A stretch of 64,000 bases of DNA from Ovis canadensis (lineage: Eukaryota > Chordata > Mammalia > Artiodactyla > Bovidae). The position numbers and the translations under genes were made by a program. Positions 1-11,737 of the stretch are shown piece after piece; position 1 is the stretch's first letter; the number at the start of each line of letters is the position of its first letter. The notes below the pieces were generated by a model. The model worked only from the letters and a program-made list of their open reading frames with translations, made no database searches and was not told the DNA's origin. The stretch is from assembly GCF_042477335.2 (NCBI RefSeq), contig NC_091264.1, forward strand, positions 36,566,886 through 36,630,885. Reading direction: 5' to 3'.

Positions 1-454
1 CAAATCAGATATTTCTGATTCTGGCATTCATACAAATTTTCCAGATAGCTGTCTCCATCCAAGTTGGCTTACTTTACCACTTGGCCAGAGGTTGCCTTTG
101 GCTTGAGTCATAAAATCCATTCTGCAAGATTTTTTTTTCACATTCATGTGTTTGCAAGCCCAGGGGAAACTAGAGCAGTGAGCCGTCAAAGGAATTCTTT
201 TAAAACAGAGATAAGCTGAATTTGGAAAAGAAACTGTTCCCCTCTGCCCACTAAAACTATGACCGTTTTCAAAGCCTCATGAACCCAGTACTTCATGAAT
301 ATTAGAGTTGATCTTTGGGTGAGAAATATCTTTTAAAACCAGAAATACCTTTTAAAAATTAGTAATAATCTTCAAGTTTATGGCCAACAGATATATCTAC
401 TTATTATTGGATAGTGGAAGAGCAAAGAGGGGATCTTGCCACCTAAAAAATGTG
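1..454. other. Unassigned AT-rich DNA
   Basis: No open frame, repeat family or RNA gene is recognised here. The composition is AT-rich with short homopolymer runs, as expected of non-coding mammalian DNA. Confidence 0.5.
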
Positions 455-491
455 TGTATACACACGTACACACGCATGCACACACACGTGC

Positions 492-534
<43 letters not shown>
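455..534. repeat. Compound microsatellite (CA)n/(TA)n/(GA)n
   Basis: An imperfect alternating purine-pyrimidine tract (tgtgtatacacacg and cacacacgtgcgtg) passes into about 13 TA units and then about 7 GA units. It is probably length-polymorphic. Confidence 0.9.
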
Positions 535-536
<2 letters not shown>

Positions 537-1203
537 ACTTTTCTTTTCTTTTTAAATAACAAAAAACCCTACTTTATCATTCAATTTAGTGACAATCCAA
601 TTAATATAATAAAGACTTGTCACTGAAAATATACAAAGTTAAACGTCTACAAAAATTTTTTTAAATATGTTTCTAGAGAAAACTTTCCAGTTATACAAAT
701 TTCAGCTGTATTTCAGATGAAAGTAACAGATATATGCTATGAGATAGAGTAGAAGCCTAAAATTCATGGTTTTTCTGGAGAGGTAGGTAACTGGTGCTTT
801 TAAAAAGCTGGGATATTGCAACAAGCCACATATTTTGCACAAAAATAACAAAAAAATGAAGTCAAATTTCTTATACATGCTTTACCTTTTATCATTCTGA
901 CTCTGGCTGTGATAAATGACTTTTCCACAGAGTATAAAATAACTCACCCCATGCTCAGGTAATAGAGTGATTATCTCACACCTTTGGTTCTTAAAATAGG
1001 ATCCTTACATTTGGATCTCAGAGTCTGTACATTGACAAGAGCTAACCTTGACAATACACTCAGGAGACAGACTGCTACTGAGGAATTTCCCCAGTGGTTT
1101 CTTCCTTAGAGCAAGATCTTTACAGATGGTGCTCAAAACCACAATTTTCCTATATTTGGTAAACAGAGTCTTTTCAAAACAGTATAAATTTCAGTATCTC
1201 TGG
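535..1203. other. Unassigned AT-rich DNA
   Basis: Many poly-A and poly-T runs. No convincing coding frame or repeat family is seen. Confidence 0.5.
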
Positions 1204-1435
1204 TAGCAAGGCATGTTGTCTTTTAGTCGCTCATTTGTGTCCAACTCACTGTGAACCCATGGATTATAACTCACCAGGCTCCTCTGTCTATGGGATTTCC
1301 CAGGCAAGAATACTGGAATGGTCTGCCATTCCCTTCTCTAGGAGATCCTCCCAACCCAGAGATCGAACCCACATCTCCTGCATTACAGGTGGATTCTATA
1401 CCACTGAGCCACCCGGGAAGCCCATAGCAAGGTAT
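1204..1435 (-). repeat. Bov-tA SINE with TSD
   Basis: Body 1215-1424 in reverse orientation. It starts with the BovA-type 3' part (ttagtcgctcatttgtgtcc), runs through the 'caggcaagaatactgg' core and ends with the complement of the tRNA-like head (gccacccgggaagccc). The flanks 1204-1214 (tagcaaggcat) and 1425-1435 (tagcaaggtat) form an 11 bp TSD with one mismatch, which fixes both ends. The short frame through it is only SINE translation. Confidence 0.93.
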
Positions 1436-1699
1436 ATCCTATCCAATTTACCAAGCTCTGTACCACTCTATTTTTCTTAGAATTTGTCAAGCAAATAAAT
1501 ACGTTAAAATGTATTTATTTGCTTGATTCCGAAAGGTCTTTGAATTTAAGCCCTTATATTTATGTAATGGAAGAAAATGTCTCATGGTTTATAGAATCAT
1601 CTGTCAAGAATGTAAAAAGTTGGAAAATATCTAGTGCCAGTAAGGGTGAGATAAAAGTAGCCAGTGGCATAACTGCTGGGAGAGCAATACATTTATAAG

Positions 1700-2265
1700 A
1701 CACTTGCTGGAATGGAATTAGATGAGTAGTATATCCAAATAAAATTTACATGTATCCATACAATGTTTTTAATTCCACTTTAAAGATATATTAGAATACA
1801 AAGATTTATTTTTGAGGACATTCATTACAACTTTGTTCATAATAGAAAAAATGGAAATAGACATAAATAACCACCTCTGAAAGAGTGATAATGTAAGAAT
1901 AATGAAGCTATATTATAGGAAGTTAAGAAAGTATTGAAGACTTGTATGTCTGGAAAATGCCCCAAGATATAGAGTTACATCAAAAAATCACCAGACTAAG
2001 TGTATAACATGAACCCATTTATTTAAAATATGTATACATATGTATGTAATGTGTATCAAATACACTTACATAGAACATTAACTGGAAAAATGAAATGACA
2101 CATACAAAATTTTAAGTCTTATGTATAAACTAGGGAGTAAAGTAAGTGGACATTTCCTGTATTTCTATCCTTGGACTCATTTTTCTTGAAACTTTTATAA
2201 TGATAATGTATACTAGTATATAATGATTTAAAATTTTTTAAGTGGTAATAAACCATGAGATAGTA
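1700..2265 (+). repeat. Old L1 (L1M-type) 3' fragment
   Basis: Decayed match to the L1 ORF2 end and 3' UTR. It holds a form of 'ttcataatagaaaaaatgg...aataacc' (the 'nonlocal aaactggaaa' segment of L1), a 'gaacccatttatttaaaatatg' stretch and the late 'cattttcttgaaacttttataatgata' segment. No reading frame survives. The family is judged from memory of the consensus; the subfamily is not resolved. Confidence 0.65.
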
Positions 2266-2316
2266 ACATACAATAGCTATTAATTCCTATCTTAACATGT
2301 CCCCTTTTCTTAGAAT

Positions 2317-2533
2317 ATGTGCTCAGTCACTCAGTTGTGTCAAATTCTCTGCAGCCCCATGGACTACAACCTGCCAGATCCCCTGTCCATGGAATTTTCC
2401 AGGCAAGAATCTTGGAGTGGGTTGCCACCTCCTACTCCGGGGATCTTCCCAACCCAGGGATTGAATCAGTGTCTCTTGAGTCTCCTGCACCGGAAGGTGG
2501 ATTCTTTACCATTAGCACCATAAGGGACTCTCC
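2317..2533 (-). repeat. Bov-tA SINE
   Basis: Reverse-oriented copy from the 'gctcagtcactcagttgtgtc' end to a degraded head (accataagggactctcc). It carries a small internal duplication typical of some Bov-tA copies (a gtctcttgagtctcctgc double). The flanks show no clear TSD. Two overlapping short frames are SINE translation. Confidence 0.88.
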
Positions 2534-2574
2534 CCAAATCCCCACCCTCATCACTGCCTCCCCAACAAGTTAAT

Positions 2575-2720
2575 GCTTTTCATCCATCTTTCAGATTGTA
2601 ACACATTTCACTCCTTCAGGTAGTTTGTGCTAACCCCTCTGAAGTATTTTTCACCCTAGCCATCTTCTGTATTAGACTGAAAGTTCAGTAAGCTCTGGAA
2701 CTATGCCTTTATGCTTTTCC
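2575..2720 (+). repeat. Probable L2 3' fragment
   Basis: The order 'aacacatttcactccttcagg ... actgaaagttcagtaagctctggaactatgcc' resembles the L2 3' region, where a cytosine-rich stretch is followed by 'tgtaagctccatgagggcagggac'. Strongly diverged. Confidence 0.4.
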
Positions 2721-4220
2721 TTTTATTTGATTGAAAAAAAAGAAAGATCATGGAGTTTCCATATCCCATTTAGTGGTAAAAGCTGGTCCACTCACTGGAT
2801 GCATGGATGGGCTCTATTAGCAAAGCAGGAAAGGTCCATGGTGGACACTGCCTTCACATCACGAGAACAGGCCCTGATACATCTCAGGTGGTAGGAACCA
2901 CCAAGTGTTTGCTGAATGAGTGAATTTGTGAACAAAATGACCCTTACCTACACTTTATGGAAATGAAAATAAACTCATCTGGGAAAAGAATATATTAGAA
3001 AGTGTGAATGTAGAAAAGGAATGGAAAAGCAACAGTTTTACCAACATCACAAACCTACAGGGAATGCGCTTTGTACCTTATTTAGAATTACTATGAATTA
3101 CTGACTTCAAATAATTTATAAATCATTCATGGTTATATTCAGGTGGATTAAATAATCATACATTCACTAATACTTATTTTAAAGTTTCTCAGGTGATATA
3201 AGCCTGTAGGCAGAAGAAGACAGACAGGCTGGGAGTCAATGTAGTTTATCCCTTTAAGACCACATATCTGCTTCTTAAGGGGAAAACAGAGAGACAAGAG
3301 TCTCTTGTTGCAACCTGAGAATTATATATCTCCCATTCACATTCCAGTGATTATATTGCTTTTGTTGATATGTTAGTTTAACTGAATAATTTTATTTACT
3401 GCTCTATTCCATTCTAAAATGTGTTGTATCAGCAAAACACTTATACTTGTTATTTTTTTTATCATATGTCTTATTGCTGTTTAATTAAAAACTCTCTTAT
3501 TAAATACAGCATATCACCCAAGGCCATTACCTCACATTACAAAAACGTTAAAAACATACAGCTTTTTTAGCCTAGTGCAACTTGTGTGAGGTACATTTTG
3601 ACCAACAAATAAGTGTTTTTTTCTATCATTTTGTAGACAAAGCCTTACCTATTGCTATTTTTTCCTTGACTTTATGATAGTAATAATGCAGAACATTATA
3701 ATTCAGTACACAACCATCTCTCAGATAGCATTATTGTACTTATAACTATGTAAGATAGTTACATTAATGTAACTTAACATTAGTTAAGTCACAAAATTAG
3801 AAGTTAAATGTAAAGCATATGCCAAAAACCAATTTAACGGTTCTTTTGAGATAACATAACAGTTTTTCAAGTAAGAATTATTCTTACCTCATAAATAGTA
3901 AAAATATAAATTCTCTAACAGTGAAAGCACAACACACTGGCCGACGCTGTCAACACATCAAAAGGAAAATTAATTGGTAGTTTATCAAATTCAAAAGTTG
4001 ACATGATCCCTTGTTCTTTGAGAAATAAAATATACACTTGCAATCTTGGAGAAATAAAGTGTATTAGAACAGTCTGGCAATGTTGATTAAGTAGTGTTAC
4101 ATTTAGAGAATTTCTCCCATAACTTTAAATAATGATAGATACATGAATTTGAAGAAATCATTAAACTAAATCTGAAAAATATATTATATTTTTTATTATC
4201 TCAAGGTAGTGAATGAGTGA
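2721..4220. other. Unassigned DNA
   Basis: About 1.5 kb with no supported gene. A short frame near 2703-2894 has no recognisable domain. 'gtttgctgaatgagtgaatt' near 2908 may be the end of an L2 copy. Confidence 0.45.
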
Positions 4221-4419
4221 GTGTGTGTTAGTCGTTCAGTCGTGTCCAACTCTTTCCAACCCCATGGACTGTAGCCCACCGCTCCTCTGTCCATGGAATT
4301 CTCCAGGCAAGAATACTGGAGTGGGTTGCCATTTCCTTCTCCAGGAAATCTTCCTGACCCAAGGATTGAACCCAGGTCTCCAGCATTGCAGGTGGATGCT
4401 TTACTGTCTGAGCTATGGT
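4221..4419 (-). repeat. Bov-tA SINE, head end missing
   Basis: Reverse copy with a well-kept BovA part and B-box side (ggattgaacccaggtc). It stops at 'tctgagctatgg', so the last 15 or so bases of the tRNA-like head are lost. The left edge lies in a GTGA-rich stretch. Confidence 0.88.
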
Positions 4420-4640
4420 AAAGAGTTCAGCAAATAGAGAATAGAAAGAAAATACTAGACTTGGTGAATTTACAGTCAGCTTATTCTCTTCTGAATATTA
4501 AAATATTTTGAAGTTCTTGTAAATAAATGAAGATTTTTCCAGACAGGAGTCATGTCAGGGAATGTGCCTTATAATCAAATACAGTGGTGTGACCAGTATT
4601 ATTCTCTGCAAAAACCTGATATAAGAGAATTAAAATTGAG

Positions 4641-4874
4641 ACAAAGTATCATGTAGGCTTCCCAGATGGCTCAGTGGTAAAGAATGCACCTGTACTGCAG
4701 GAGATCTAGGTTTGATCCCTGGGTTGGGAAGATGTCCCAGAGAAGGAAATGGCAATCCATCAAGTACTTGCTTGGGAAATCCCATGGACAGAGGAGCCTG
4801 GTAGGCTATAGTCCATCAGATTGCAAACAGGTGGACACAACTGAGTGACTAAACAACCACAACAAAGTCTCCTG
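4641..4874 (+). repeat. Bov-tA SINE with TSD
   Basis: Sense copy, body 4654-4861, from 'aggcttcccagatggctcag' to the tail 'gagtgactaaacaaccacaa'. The TSD is 13 bp with two mismatches: 4641-4653 (acaaagtatcatg) and 4862-4874 (acaaagtctcctg). The internal core is diverged (aagtacttgcttgggaaa), so this is an older copy. Confidence 0.92.
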
Positions 4875-6495
4875 TGATATTCAGCCCCATCTGCTACCCT
4901 TGGAAATAAAACTGTGGTGTAGTCTAGAATGACTTTAGATTCACTAGTCATGTGTTTCCAAGATATTTGTTTTTTCTGTTAAATAGAAAGTCCCTTGAAT
5001 TGATTTTATGGCTAAAAATAGGATCAAGAACACATATACATACTGTGAAACTTCCTATCACAGAACATAGTGAGAAGTAAGTTGATGAAAACAATTGCAT
5101 TATAGGAATTCTAAGACAGTGTAGATGTTTTATATGTCAGCTCTTTAAAACCCAAATAACTTTAGTATCATTTAGGAAACAATTTTACAAAGATTATTCT
5201 GTAGAGTTTTTTAAAATAGCATTTTAAATATTTTTAATGTGTTTTATTTGAAGAGAAAGGTTTTTAAGGTCAAATACATGTGGGAAAAACTGGGTTAAAG
5301 AAAGATAAATGAAGTTTAAACTGCAGGACTTATCAGAACACTTAACAGTGCTAATACTGATATTATCTCCTTCTCACAGAAGAATAAAGTCAATGATGTC
5401 TCCCAAAGGTATTTAATAACAGAACTCCTATTCCCCATAGAATCTTTGACAACGCTGCTGCTTGAATAAGTATATTCTGATAAACACTGATCCACACAAA
5501 TAAAAAGAATCACTTTAATCCTTGTTATAACTGCTTCTATATTTGAGGTCAGTCCTTAAAGGCGATTGATTGCTTCATTAGGCATTTGGCACCGCATAGG
5601 ATCCTACAAATCACTAAGTTTCTCATTTGTGTCTGAGAAATGGACATGGGTAGTGATAAAGTTATTTACTTAAGATTATGAGGGTAAATTTTAAATTCCT
5701 ACATTCTAAAATGAGTACATACTCTTTCATGTTTTCACTATTTTTTTCTGAAAAGAAATATACCAAGAGTAACTATGAAGAATTAGTAAATATTTTTTAT
5801 TAGCTTTCATTTGATTTAATACTTTCTACACACAATCTTCTGTGCTATACTGAATAAAGAACAGTATATAATGTCACAGAGTCTTCGGGTAAATACAAAA
5901 ATTTTGTAGGAAAGCATTTTGAGGGGCTAAAAATATATAATCTCAATAGTAAGCTGCTTTAATATTTAATCTGTACAAATATAATAAGCTTCTTTCCATT
6001 AAAATGTGGTTTTATAAATTTTTACTGCACTCTCATTAAAAACTTATTTGACCAATTGATTCATGGAAAAAAACTGATATGTGCAGAAGAAAAAAAATCA
6101 GTGATGAGGTCCAACAAGTGCAGAAATTTTCTAATAACTCTGTACACATACCACCTAGACCAGGGTAGCACCTAAATCTAATTTAATAAATGGATCCACA
6201 ATATAGGAGGCAGCTGCTCCAGAAGACATCTGTCTTTTCCAGTTGGAAAATTATACATTTTCAGTGTAAAAGAAGAAAACGTCCATCAGAGCAGTAGGAT
6301 TTCCAGCATGACTTGCTGATTAGGACTTATGCAAAAATCACATCTTGCATGGTTGACTAAACGCATATTTTCTCCTTTGCCAAATCAGCATATCTAGCAA
6401 AGATACTTCTCAAGATTTGAATCAGTATGGAATATTAGATCAGCTGCTTCCTGAAGCTTTTTACTTACTATTAATGGGAAAAAATTCAGAACATA
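4875..6495. other. Unassigned AT-rich DNA
   Basis: 1.6 kb without a supported gene or recognisable repeat. A 65-codon reverse frame (5316-5513) has no domain and a composition no different from the surroundings. Confidence 0.45.
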
Positions 6496-6600
6496 TAGTG
6501 TCCACGCTTCTCATTTTACAGATTAATGAAGCTAGGGCACCTAAAATTCAGATTCAGGCATAAAATTTAGGTTACCTTACTGCCAAGGTGTTACATTTCC
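6496..6600 (-). repeat. Possible MIR fragment
   Basis: 'ctcattttacagattaatgaagc' resembles the MIR core 'cattttacagatgaggaaactgagg' in its reverse orientation. Only this short stretch supports the call. Confidence 0.35.
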
Positions 6601-7100
6601 CCTTGCCATTGGCAATAATAAAATTCAAATCAGTTAATACATTTAATATATGCATCTTTCAAAGACCTTACAACTAAGGTGTAGAGTCTTACCAACTAGG
6701 GACTGAAATCCCTGGACTTGGGTGAAGGGCAACCAAGAAAGATGTCTGGAGACCTTGAGTGATTAAATACCAAACCCTTCATCAGCTGGTGAATATGTGC
6801 CCTTACCATTAGGTTAATAACAAAACCTGCTCTTTCCGGGGACTTCCTTTCTAAATATTGCCAAGATCTTAATGAAGCTTACAAGTAATGTACTTACAAG
6901 AATGGATGTGTGCTTGGACTCAGCTCCAGCCAGAAGCATGTTTTCTGCTATTACTGTTGGGAAAACTGAAACCTATAAGCCTTACTTGGGACATTTTTGT
7001 CAAGTGTATTTTTGTACCAGGGTTAACGAAAGAACAAAAAACATTTATTGTGTCACCCAACTGCAGCCCACAAATGCTGTTCTATGTATATTTCCTTTGC
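6601..7100. other. Unassigned DNA
   Basis: Frames that open near 6872 and 6888 run into the SINE downstream, and their upstream parts show no known domain. Not called as genes. Confidence 0.4.
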
Positions 7101-7324
7101 TTGCTTGCTAAGTCACTTCAGTCATTTCCGACTCTTTGCAACCCTGTGGACTGCAGCCCGCCAGGCTTCTCTCTCCATGGGATTCTCCAGGCAAGAATAC
7201 TGGAGTGGGTTGCCATGCCCTCCTCCAGGAGATCTCCCCAACCCAGGGATCGAACCCAAAGAGTCTCTTACATCTCCTGCATTGGCAGGCGGGTTCTTTA
7301 CCACTAGCGCCACCTGGGAGCCCC
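7101..7324 (-). repeat. Bov-tA SINE
   Basis: Well-preserved reverse copy from 'gctaagtcacttcagtcatt' through 'gatctccccaacccaggg' to the head complement 'gccacctgggagcccc'. All five overlapping short frames on the two strands here (60-140 codons) are SINE translations. Confidence 0.93.
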
Positions 7325-8009
7325 TGTGTAGTTGCTAACCAATTTTTCTTTAGAGCCTTCACTGTGAGTGTCTCTCTGAGTCAATGCTAGTCTGCACATC
7401 TGCTGTCTCTCCATGCCTGCCTTTGCTCTGTTGGTCTTAGCCATCAGCTATACTTCCTGCTCATCCTACCATGGTCTGAGGGTGCTCCCAAACCACTGAT
7501 AGCATCCCGTTAATTCCACCGCCAACCTGTTTCCACATCTCTGGTCTTTCCCTCCTTGGCCAGTTCTGAATAGATTCATTTCTGTGTCTAGCTCTTCCTG
7601 TGTGGTGTTTCAGATAGGGTCCTCTCATATTACCATGTTCTTTTTTCAGGAGTGTACGAGCACCAAGAGTGTGAACAGTGATCTCATCGACCTCTGGCAC
7701 ATCTATTCATTCCAGCACCCCGGCTCTGAAGCAAAGCTTGTCTGACCCTGATGGAAACATTCTTCATTTGTGGTGCATTTTCTCTGAAGAAGCCTAATTT
7801 CAATTGCGTCTACGTGTCCGTCGTGTCCACATACCTGTTCTCTGAATCTCCATCTCTATTCCTGCCCTGCAAACAAGTTCATCTGCACCATTTTTCTAGA
7901 TGTTAATTTTTTTTTAGGATAGAGTCAATAGAGTCAAAATTTTAAAGACGAAGCAGTTTTTGACTAAATAGTTTTTCTTTTTTTTTTTGCATTCAGGGTT
8001 CACTTTTTT
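7325..8009. other. Unassigned DNA with a weak L1 match
   Basis: A richer stretch with no supported exon. 'ttcttttttcag' at about 7642-7653 looks like a splice acceptor but no coding frame follows. At 7866-7905 'caagttcatctgcaccatttttctagat' resembles reverse-oriented ruminant L1 ORF2 sequence. Confidence 0.4.
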
Positions 8010-8142
8010 AATATAAATTTATTTATTTTAATTGGAGGTTAATTACTTTACAATATTGTATTGGTTTTGCCATACATTAACATGAATCCATTACAGGTAT
8101 ACACATGTTCCCCATCCTGAACCTCCCCCCCTCCTCCCTTTT
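8010..8142 (-). repeat. Ruminant L1 3' end fragment
   Basis: Reverse-complement L1 tail: a T-rich start, then 'attggaggttaattacttt', 'ttggttttgccatacatt' and 'gttccccatcctgaacc' followed by a C/T-rich run. Only the last 130 bp or so of the element is present, so it is strongly 5'-truncated. It shares its sequence with the tail at 33333-33440. Confidence 0.85.
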
Positions 8143-8860
8143 TTAAGGAGCTAGTAATGTCCTTAAAAAACATGAAGATGTGACTTAAGTGCTTTACCGG
8201 CACTTCAGAAGTGATCAGACTTTTCGCCCTTGATTCATCACTTCCCTTCCCTCTATTCTTTCTTGTCTTTCTTGGCATAGTCAAAGAGTCCACCTCTTGA
8301 CAGAAAACCCATGTGTGTTTTTTTGGGCCTGATCATAAGCAATGACAAAGGCTTTCTCCACACCAGACTTGGAGCAAAGTCAGTACACTACTGTCATTAA
8401 AGGGTGCCGCAGTAAGAGGTTCAGGTTCTTCTGGCCCTTCACTTTCTCTGCAAATAGCTCAGCTCCAGGTTTCTGTGTATCTGAGGTCTGGGGCAGAGCT
8501 CTTAGGAGAGGATAGGAAAACCTTGAAGATACTTTTCTCCATTCCGATTCATGCTTATTCAAGTCTCTGAAGTTGAGTCTGACACCGCTGCATGCCAAGG
8601 AGTTTCTCAAACTACACGTGTATTTAGAGGGAGAGAACCACTGCACTCATGAGATTTAGGAGAATCTTTAAAACTCAGAAAGATCACAAAAATACAAATG
8701 ATTCTAAGCCTCTGTCCTGGGTTACAAGCCCACAGAACTAGCTATGAGAAAAATGAACTCAGCTTCCGACGGCCATAGTGTCTCTTTCCAAGCTGTCTTT
8801 TTTCAGGCTTTGCCAGTTTTTTGCATATACTCTCTTTGTTTTTAATTTGAGGCTTATTGA
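8143..8860. other. Unassigned DNA
   Basis: Short reverse frames at 8048-8293 and 8380-8646 show no recognisable domain. I do not call them genes. Confidence 0.4.
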
Positions 8861-9115
8861 ATGTTTTTCACTCTTTTTATTGGGAAACAATTGACATACA
8901 TCACTGCATAAGTTTAAGGCTTATAGCATGATCGTTTGATTTATATATACTGTGAAATGATTATAGTAGGTTCTGCTAACATCCATCTTCTTATATAGAT
9001 ACAATAAAAAGGAAAGAAAGAAGAAAAGAATAAAGGGGAGAAATGTCTCCTTGTGATGAGAATTCATGATTTACTCTCTTAACAACTTTCCTGCGTGCCA
9101 TAAGTGAGAGCATAC
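8861..9115 (-). repeat. Old L1 3' UTR fragment
   Basis: Reverse orientation. 'tttttattgggaaacaattgacatac', 'tatagcatgatcgtttgatttatat' and 'ttgtgatgagaattcatgatttactctc' follow the L1 3' UTR order (tttattgagatataattgacatac; cagcataatgattcg; cttgtgatgagaacttt). An A/G-rich stretch at 9003-9040 interrupts it. Confidence 0.65.
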
Positions 9116-10269
9116 AGGATTCATGTTTCTCAGTTACCATTTCGACTGGAACTGTTCAAAATCTGAAAGAAGCTCTGTCATGACATCTGGAAGTTGCTTT
9201 CAAAGGTTTCCAGCTGTGTTTGCAAATTGGAACTTCAGTTTGGTCCGATAATGTAGACGACTTCTATGCTCCTAAGCAGTTTTGTGGTTTGCAGAATTAT
9301 TTTGGCCACAGATCAGCTTTTCTGCCAGCAACTTAGCCAAATTTAGTACAATCACATAAGATAGGGCTTTTTATCAAACAGTCAACAGCAACAACAATTT
9401 CATACTTTGCTGACAGCTAAAAAGCAGGCCTGTGAAATATTGAAAAGCAATGCTTTAGAAACAATTTCCTACCTGGTGAAATATATTTGATGCTATTTCT
9501 ATTAGGTCCTAGACCATTAAACATTTCCAGAGACTAACGGAGTAGTTTTCTTTTGATGACATGACTTTATAATAATGGGCACTACATTTTCTAAGGACTG
9601 TTCTTAGCATCATCATAGGTTATTCACCCATGTGTTTTGGTATTTAGAAAATATTCCAGGTCAGTGTTTTTGAATTTAATTTATAATACAGTCAAACTCC
9701 AGCAGCAGGGAAAACAAGTAGAAAAAAATTGAGCAGTATTAATAAGAAGACAGCGAGGAGACATTAAGCATGAAGCTATGGAGTTTTACTTTGTTTTTGT
9801 GTCATATCACAGTCGGGAAGCATAGTACTACTTCATAATTTTTAGATGTTGCTGAAGTTCATCACTGCCTTTAGCATTAATGCTGTGATTCTAGGTCTTG
9901 TTTATTCAAGCCTTAGCCCTGTGGAGTTCTCCTAATGGGCATGGTTATGTTCATTTGTTAATGTTTTTTCATCTTACACGACTCTTCTTTTTGGCCTGTT
10001 GAAGCAGAATATCAGTTGTTCCATTATTTCACACAGAAACATCTTAAAGAATAATATAATTACTACTCAAGCAACTGTAATTTATTAAAGGCCTAAAACA
10101 GCAGTAGGCACTATTAAGAATGCAGTAGAAGTATGTATCAGCTAGGAAGTTTTCAACTGAATATTTAAGTAATAGAATATTTAAGTAAGTGCTAAAACCT
10201 GAGAAAACTTACATTTTTCTATGTTATTAACAGAAGAAGTCTTGATGCAGGGCAATAGTAGAGCTGATG
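9116..10269. other. Unassigned DNA
   Basis: About 1.15 kb. No gene, RNA or repeat family is recognised. Confidence 0.45.
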
Positions 10270-10487
10270 CGTGCCTGCTCTGCCGCTCAGTGGTGTCTGA
10301 CTCCGGGACCCCAAGGACTGTAGCCTGCCAGGCTCCTCTGCTCATGGAATTTTCCAGGCAAGAATACTGGAGTGGGGTGCCATTTCCTACTCCAGTGGAT
10401 CTTCCAGACCCACGGATTGAACCCGCATCTCCTGTGTCTCCTGCACTGGTAGGCAGATTCTTTACCACTGCACCACCTGGGAAGCCC
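10270..10487 (-). repeat. Bov-tA SINE
   Basis: Reverse copy from 'gcctgctctgccgctcagtgg' to the head complement 'caccacctgggaagccc'. No clean TSD. The frames on both strands that cross it are SINE translation. Confidence 0.92.
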
Positions 10488-10733
10488 AGCAAGATTGACA
10501 TTAGTTAATAAATATACTCAGAGAACAAGTCCCATTCTTTGTTTTTCTCATTCTTTGTTTACCATCTTCAATCTCATTTTCAAGATGAGGACCAAATCTT
10601 CACACAACATCATCTTAAGACAGAAAAAAGAAAGGGGGGTTGTATTATCTTTACTTATTTCTTTTTTATTGATAAAGAAAAGCTTTTCAGACATCCCTTC
10701 CTTTTACAGATTTCCTCACCAGTGGCCAACACT

Positions 10734-11032
10734 GTACCACATATTGGGGAAGGTGATGGCACCCCACTCCAGTACTCTTGCCTGGAAAATCCCATGGAGG
10801 GAGGAGCCTGGTAGGCTGCAGTCCATGGGGTCGCTGAGGGTCGGACACGACTGAGTGACTTCACTTTCACTTTTCACTTTCATGCATTGGAGAAGGAAAT
10901 GGCACCCCACTCCAGTGTTCTTGCCTGGAGAATCCCAGGGACGGGGCAGCCTGGTGGGCTGCTGTCTATGGAGTTGCACAGAGTTGGACATGACTGAAGC
11001 GACTTAGCAGCAGCAGCAGCAGTACCACATGT
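10734..11032 (+). repeat. BovA2 SINE with TSD
   Basis: Sense dimer, body 10745-11021. Two BovA units are joined by the linker 'cttcactttcac...catgcattggag', and the tail is (AGC)n at about 11006-11021. The second unit has the diagnostic 'cccagggacgggg' and 'gctgctgtctatgg'. The TSD 'gtaccacat' (10734-10742 and 11022-11030) extends two bases further with one mismatch. Little divergence, so it is a fairly young copy. Confidence 0.95.
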
Positions 11033-11151
11033 ACATGTCCCAGCTGGGAAAGAATGGACCGGGGATTTTCAGCCTCTAGAGGGAGACAGGCTCTGACACA
11101 AGGGATGAACTGTGCAGTTAGCTGGGGAGGGGGAAGAGTGGATACCAAAGT

Positions 11152-11393
11152 ATTAAGCAGTGATTTTGTTTTGTTGTTTAGTTGCTAAGCTGTGTCCAAC
11201 TCTTTTACAACCACATGGACTGTAACTCACCAGGCTTCTCTGTCCATGGGATTTCCCAGGTAAGAATACAGGAGTGGATTGCCATTTCCACTCCAAGGTA
11301 ACTTCCTGACTCTAGGATCAAATCCACATCTCCTTCATTGGCCGGTGGGTTCTTTCCCATTGAGCCACCAGGGAAGCCCCATTAAGTAGTAAT
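11152..11393 (-). repeat. Bov-tA SINE with TSD
   Basis: Reverse copy, body 11165-11380. The TSD is 13 bp with two mismatches: 11152-11164 (attaagcagtgat) and 11381-11393 (attaagtagtaat). The body carries more changes than its neighbours, for example 'ctccaaggtaacttcc' where 'ggggatcttcc' is usual. Confidence 0.94.
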
Positions 11394-11404
11394 ATCTGTC
11401 TCAA

Positions 11405-11511
11405 AGGACTAACTGTGTATATGTATAACTGATTCACTTTGCTGTACAGCAGAAACTAACACAACATTATAAAACAAGTATACGCCAATAAAAATTAATT
11501 TTAAAAAAGAA
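11405..11511 (+). repeat. L1 3' end fragment
   Basis: 'gattcactttgctgtacagc' and 'gaaactaacacaacatt' followed by 'aagtatacgccaataaaaatt' match the classic end of older ruminant L1 elements, with the polyadenylation-type AATAAA near its 3' end. Only about 100 bp is present. Confidence 0.75.
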
Positions 11512-11517
11512 TCTATG

Positions 11518-11737
11518 GTAGTATTAGGGCTTCCCTGGTGGCTCAGAGGTTAAAGCGTCTGCCTCCAATGCAGGAGACCCGGGTTCGATCCCTGGGTCAG
11601 GAAGATCCCCTGGAGAAGGAAATGGTAACCCACTCCAGTATTCTTGCCTGGAGAATCCCATGGATGGAGAAGGCTAGTAGGCTACAGTCTATAAGAGTCG
11701 GATACGACTGAGCGGCTTCACCTTACAGTAGTATTAG
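11518..11737 (+). repeat. Bov-tA SINE with exact TSD
   Basis: Sense copy, body 11528-11727, with an exact 10 bp TSD 'gtagtattag' (11518-11527 and 11728-11737). The pol III B-box-like 'ggttcgatcc' (11582-11591) is intact. It lies only a few bases downstream of an L1 tail, in A-rich DNA that suits target-primed insertion. Confidence 0.96.

Noticed and set aside
7108..7390. Several 60-100-codon frames on both strands
   Set aside because: All lie in a Bov-tA SINE and give the recurring SINE translations (for example 'FSRQEYWSGLP' or 'GSSVHGILQARILEW') that occur at more than ten places in the window.
7642..7700. Splice acceptor and exon after 'ttcttttttcag'
   Set aside because: Neither a long open frame nor a donor site with coding features follows. 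Pyrimidine tracts before AG are common in this DNA.
11528..11727. tRNA gene from the A-box and B-box-like sequences
   Set aside because: The boxes belong to the tRNA-like head of Bov-tA. No cloverleaf with anticodon and acceptor stem can be drawn from it.
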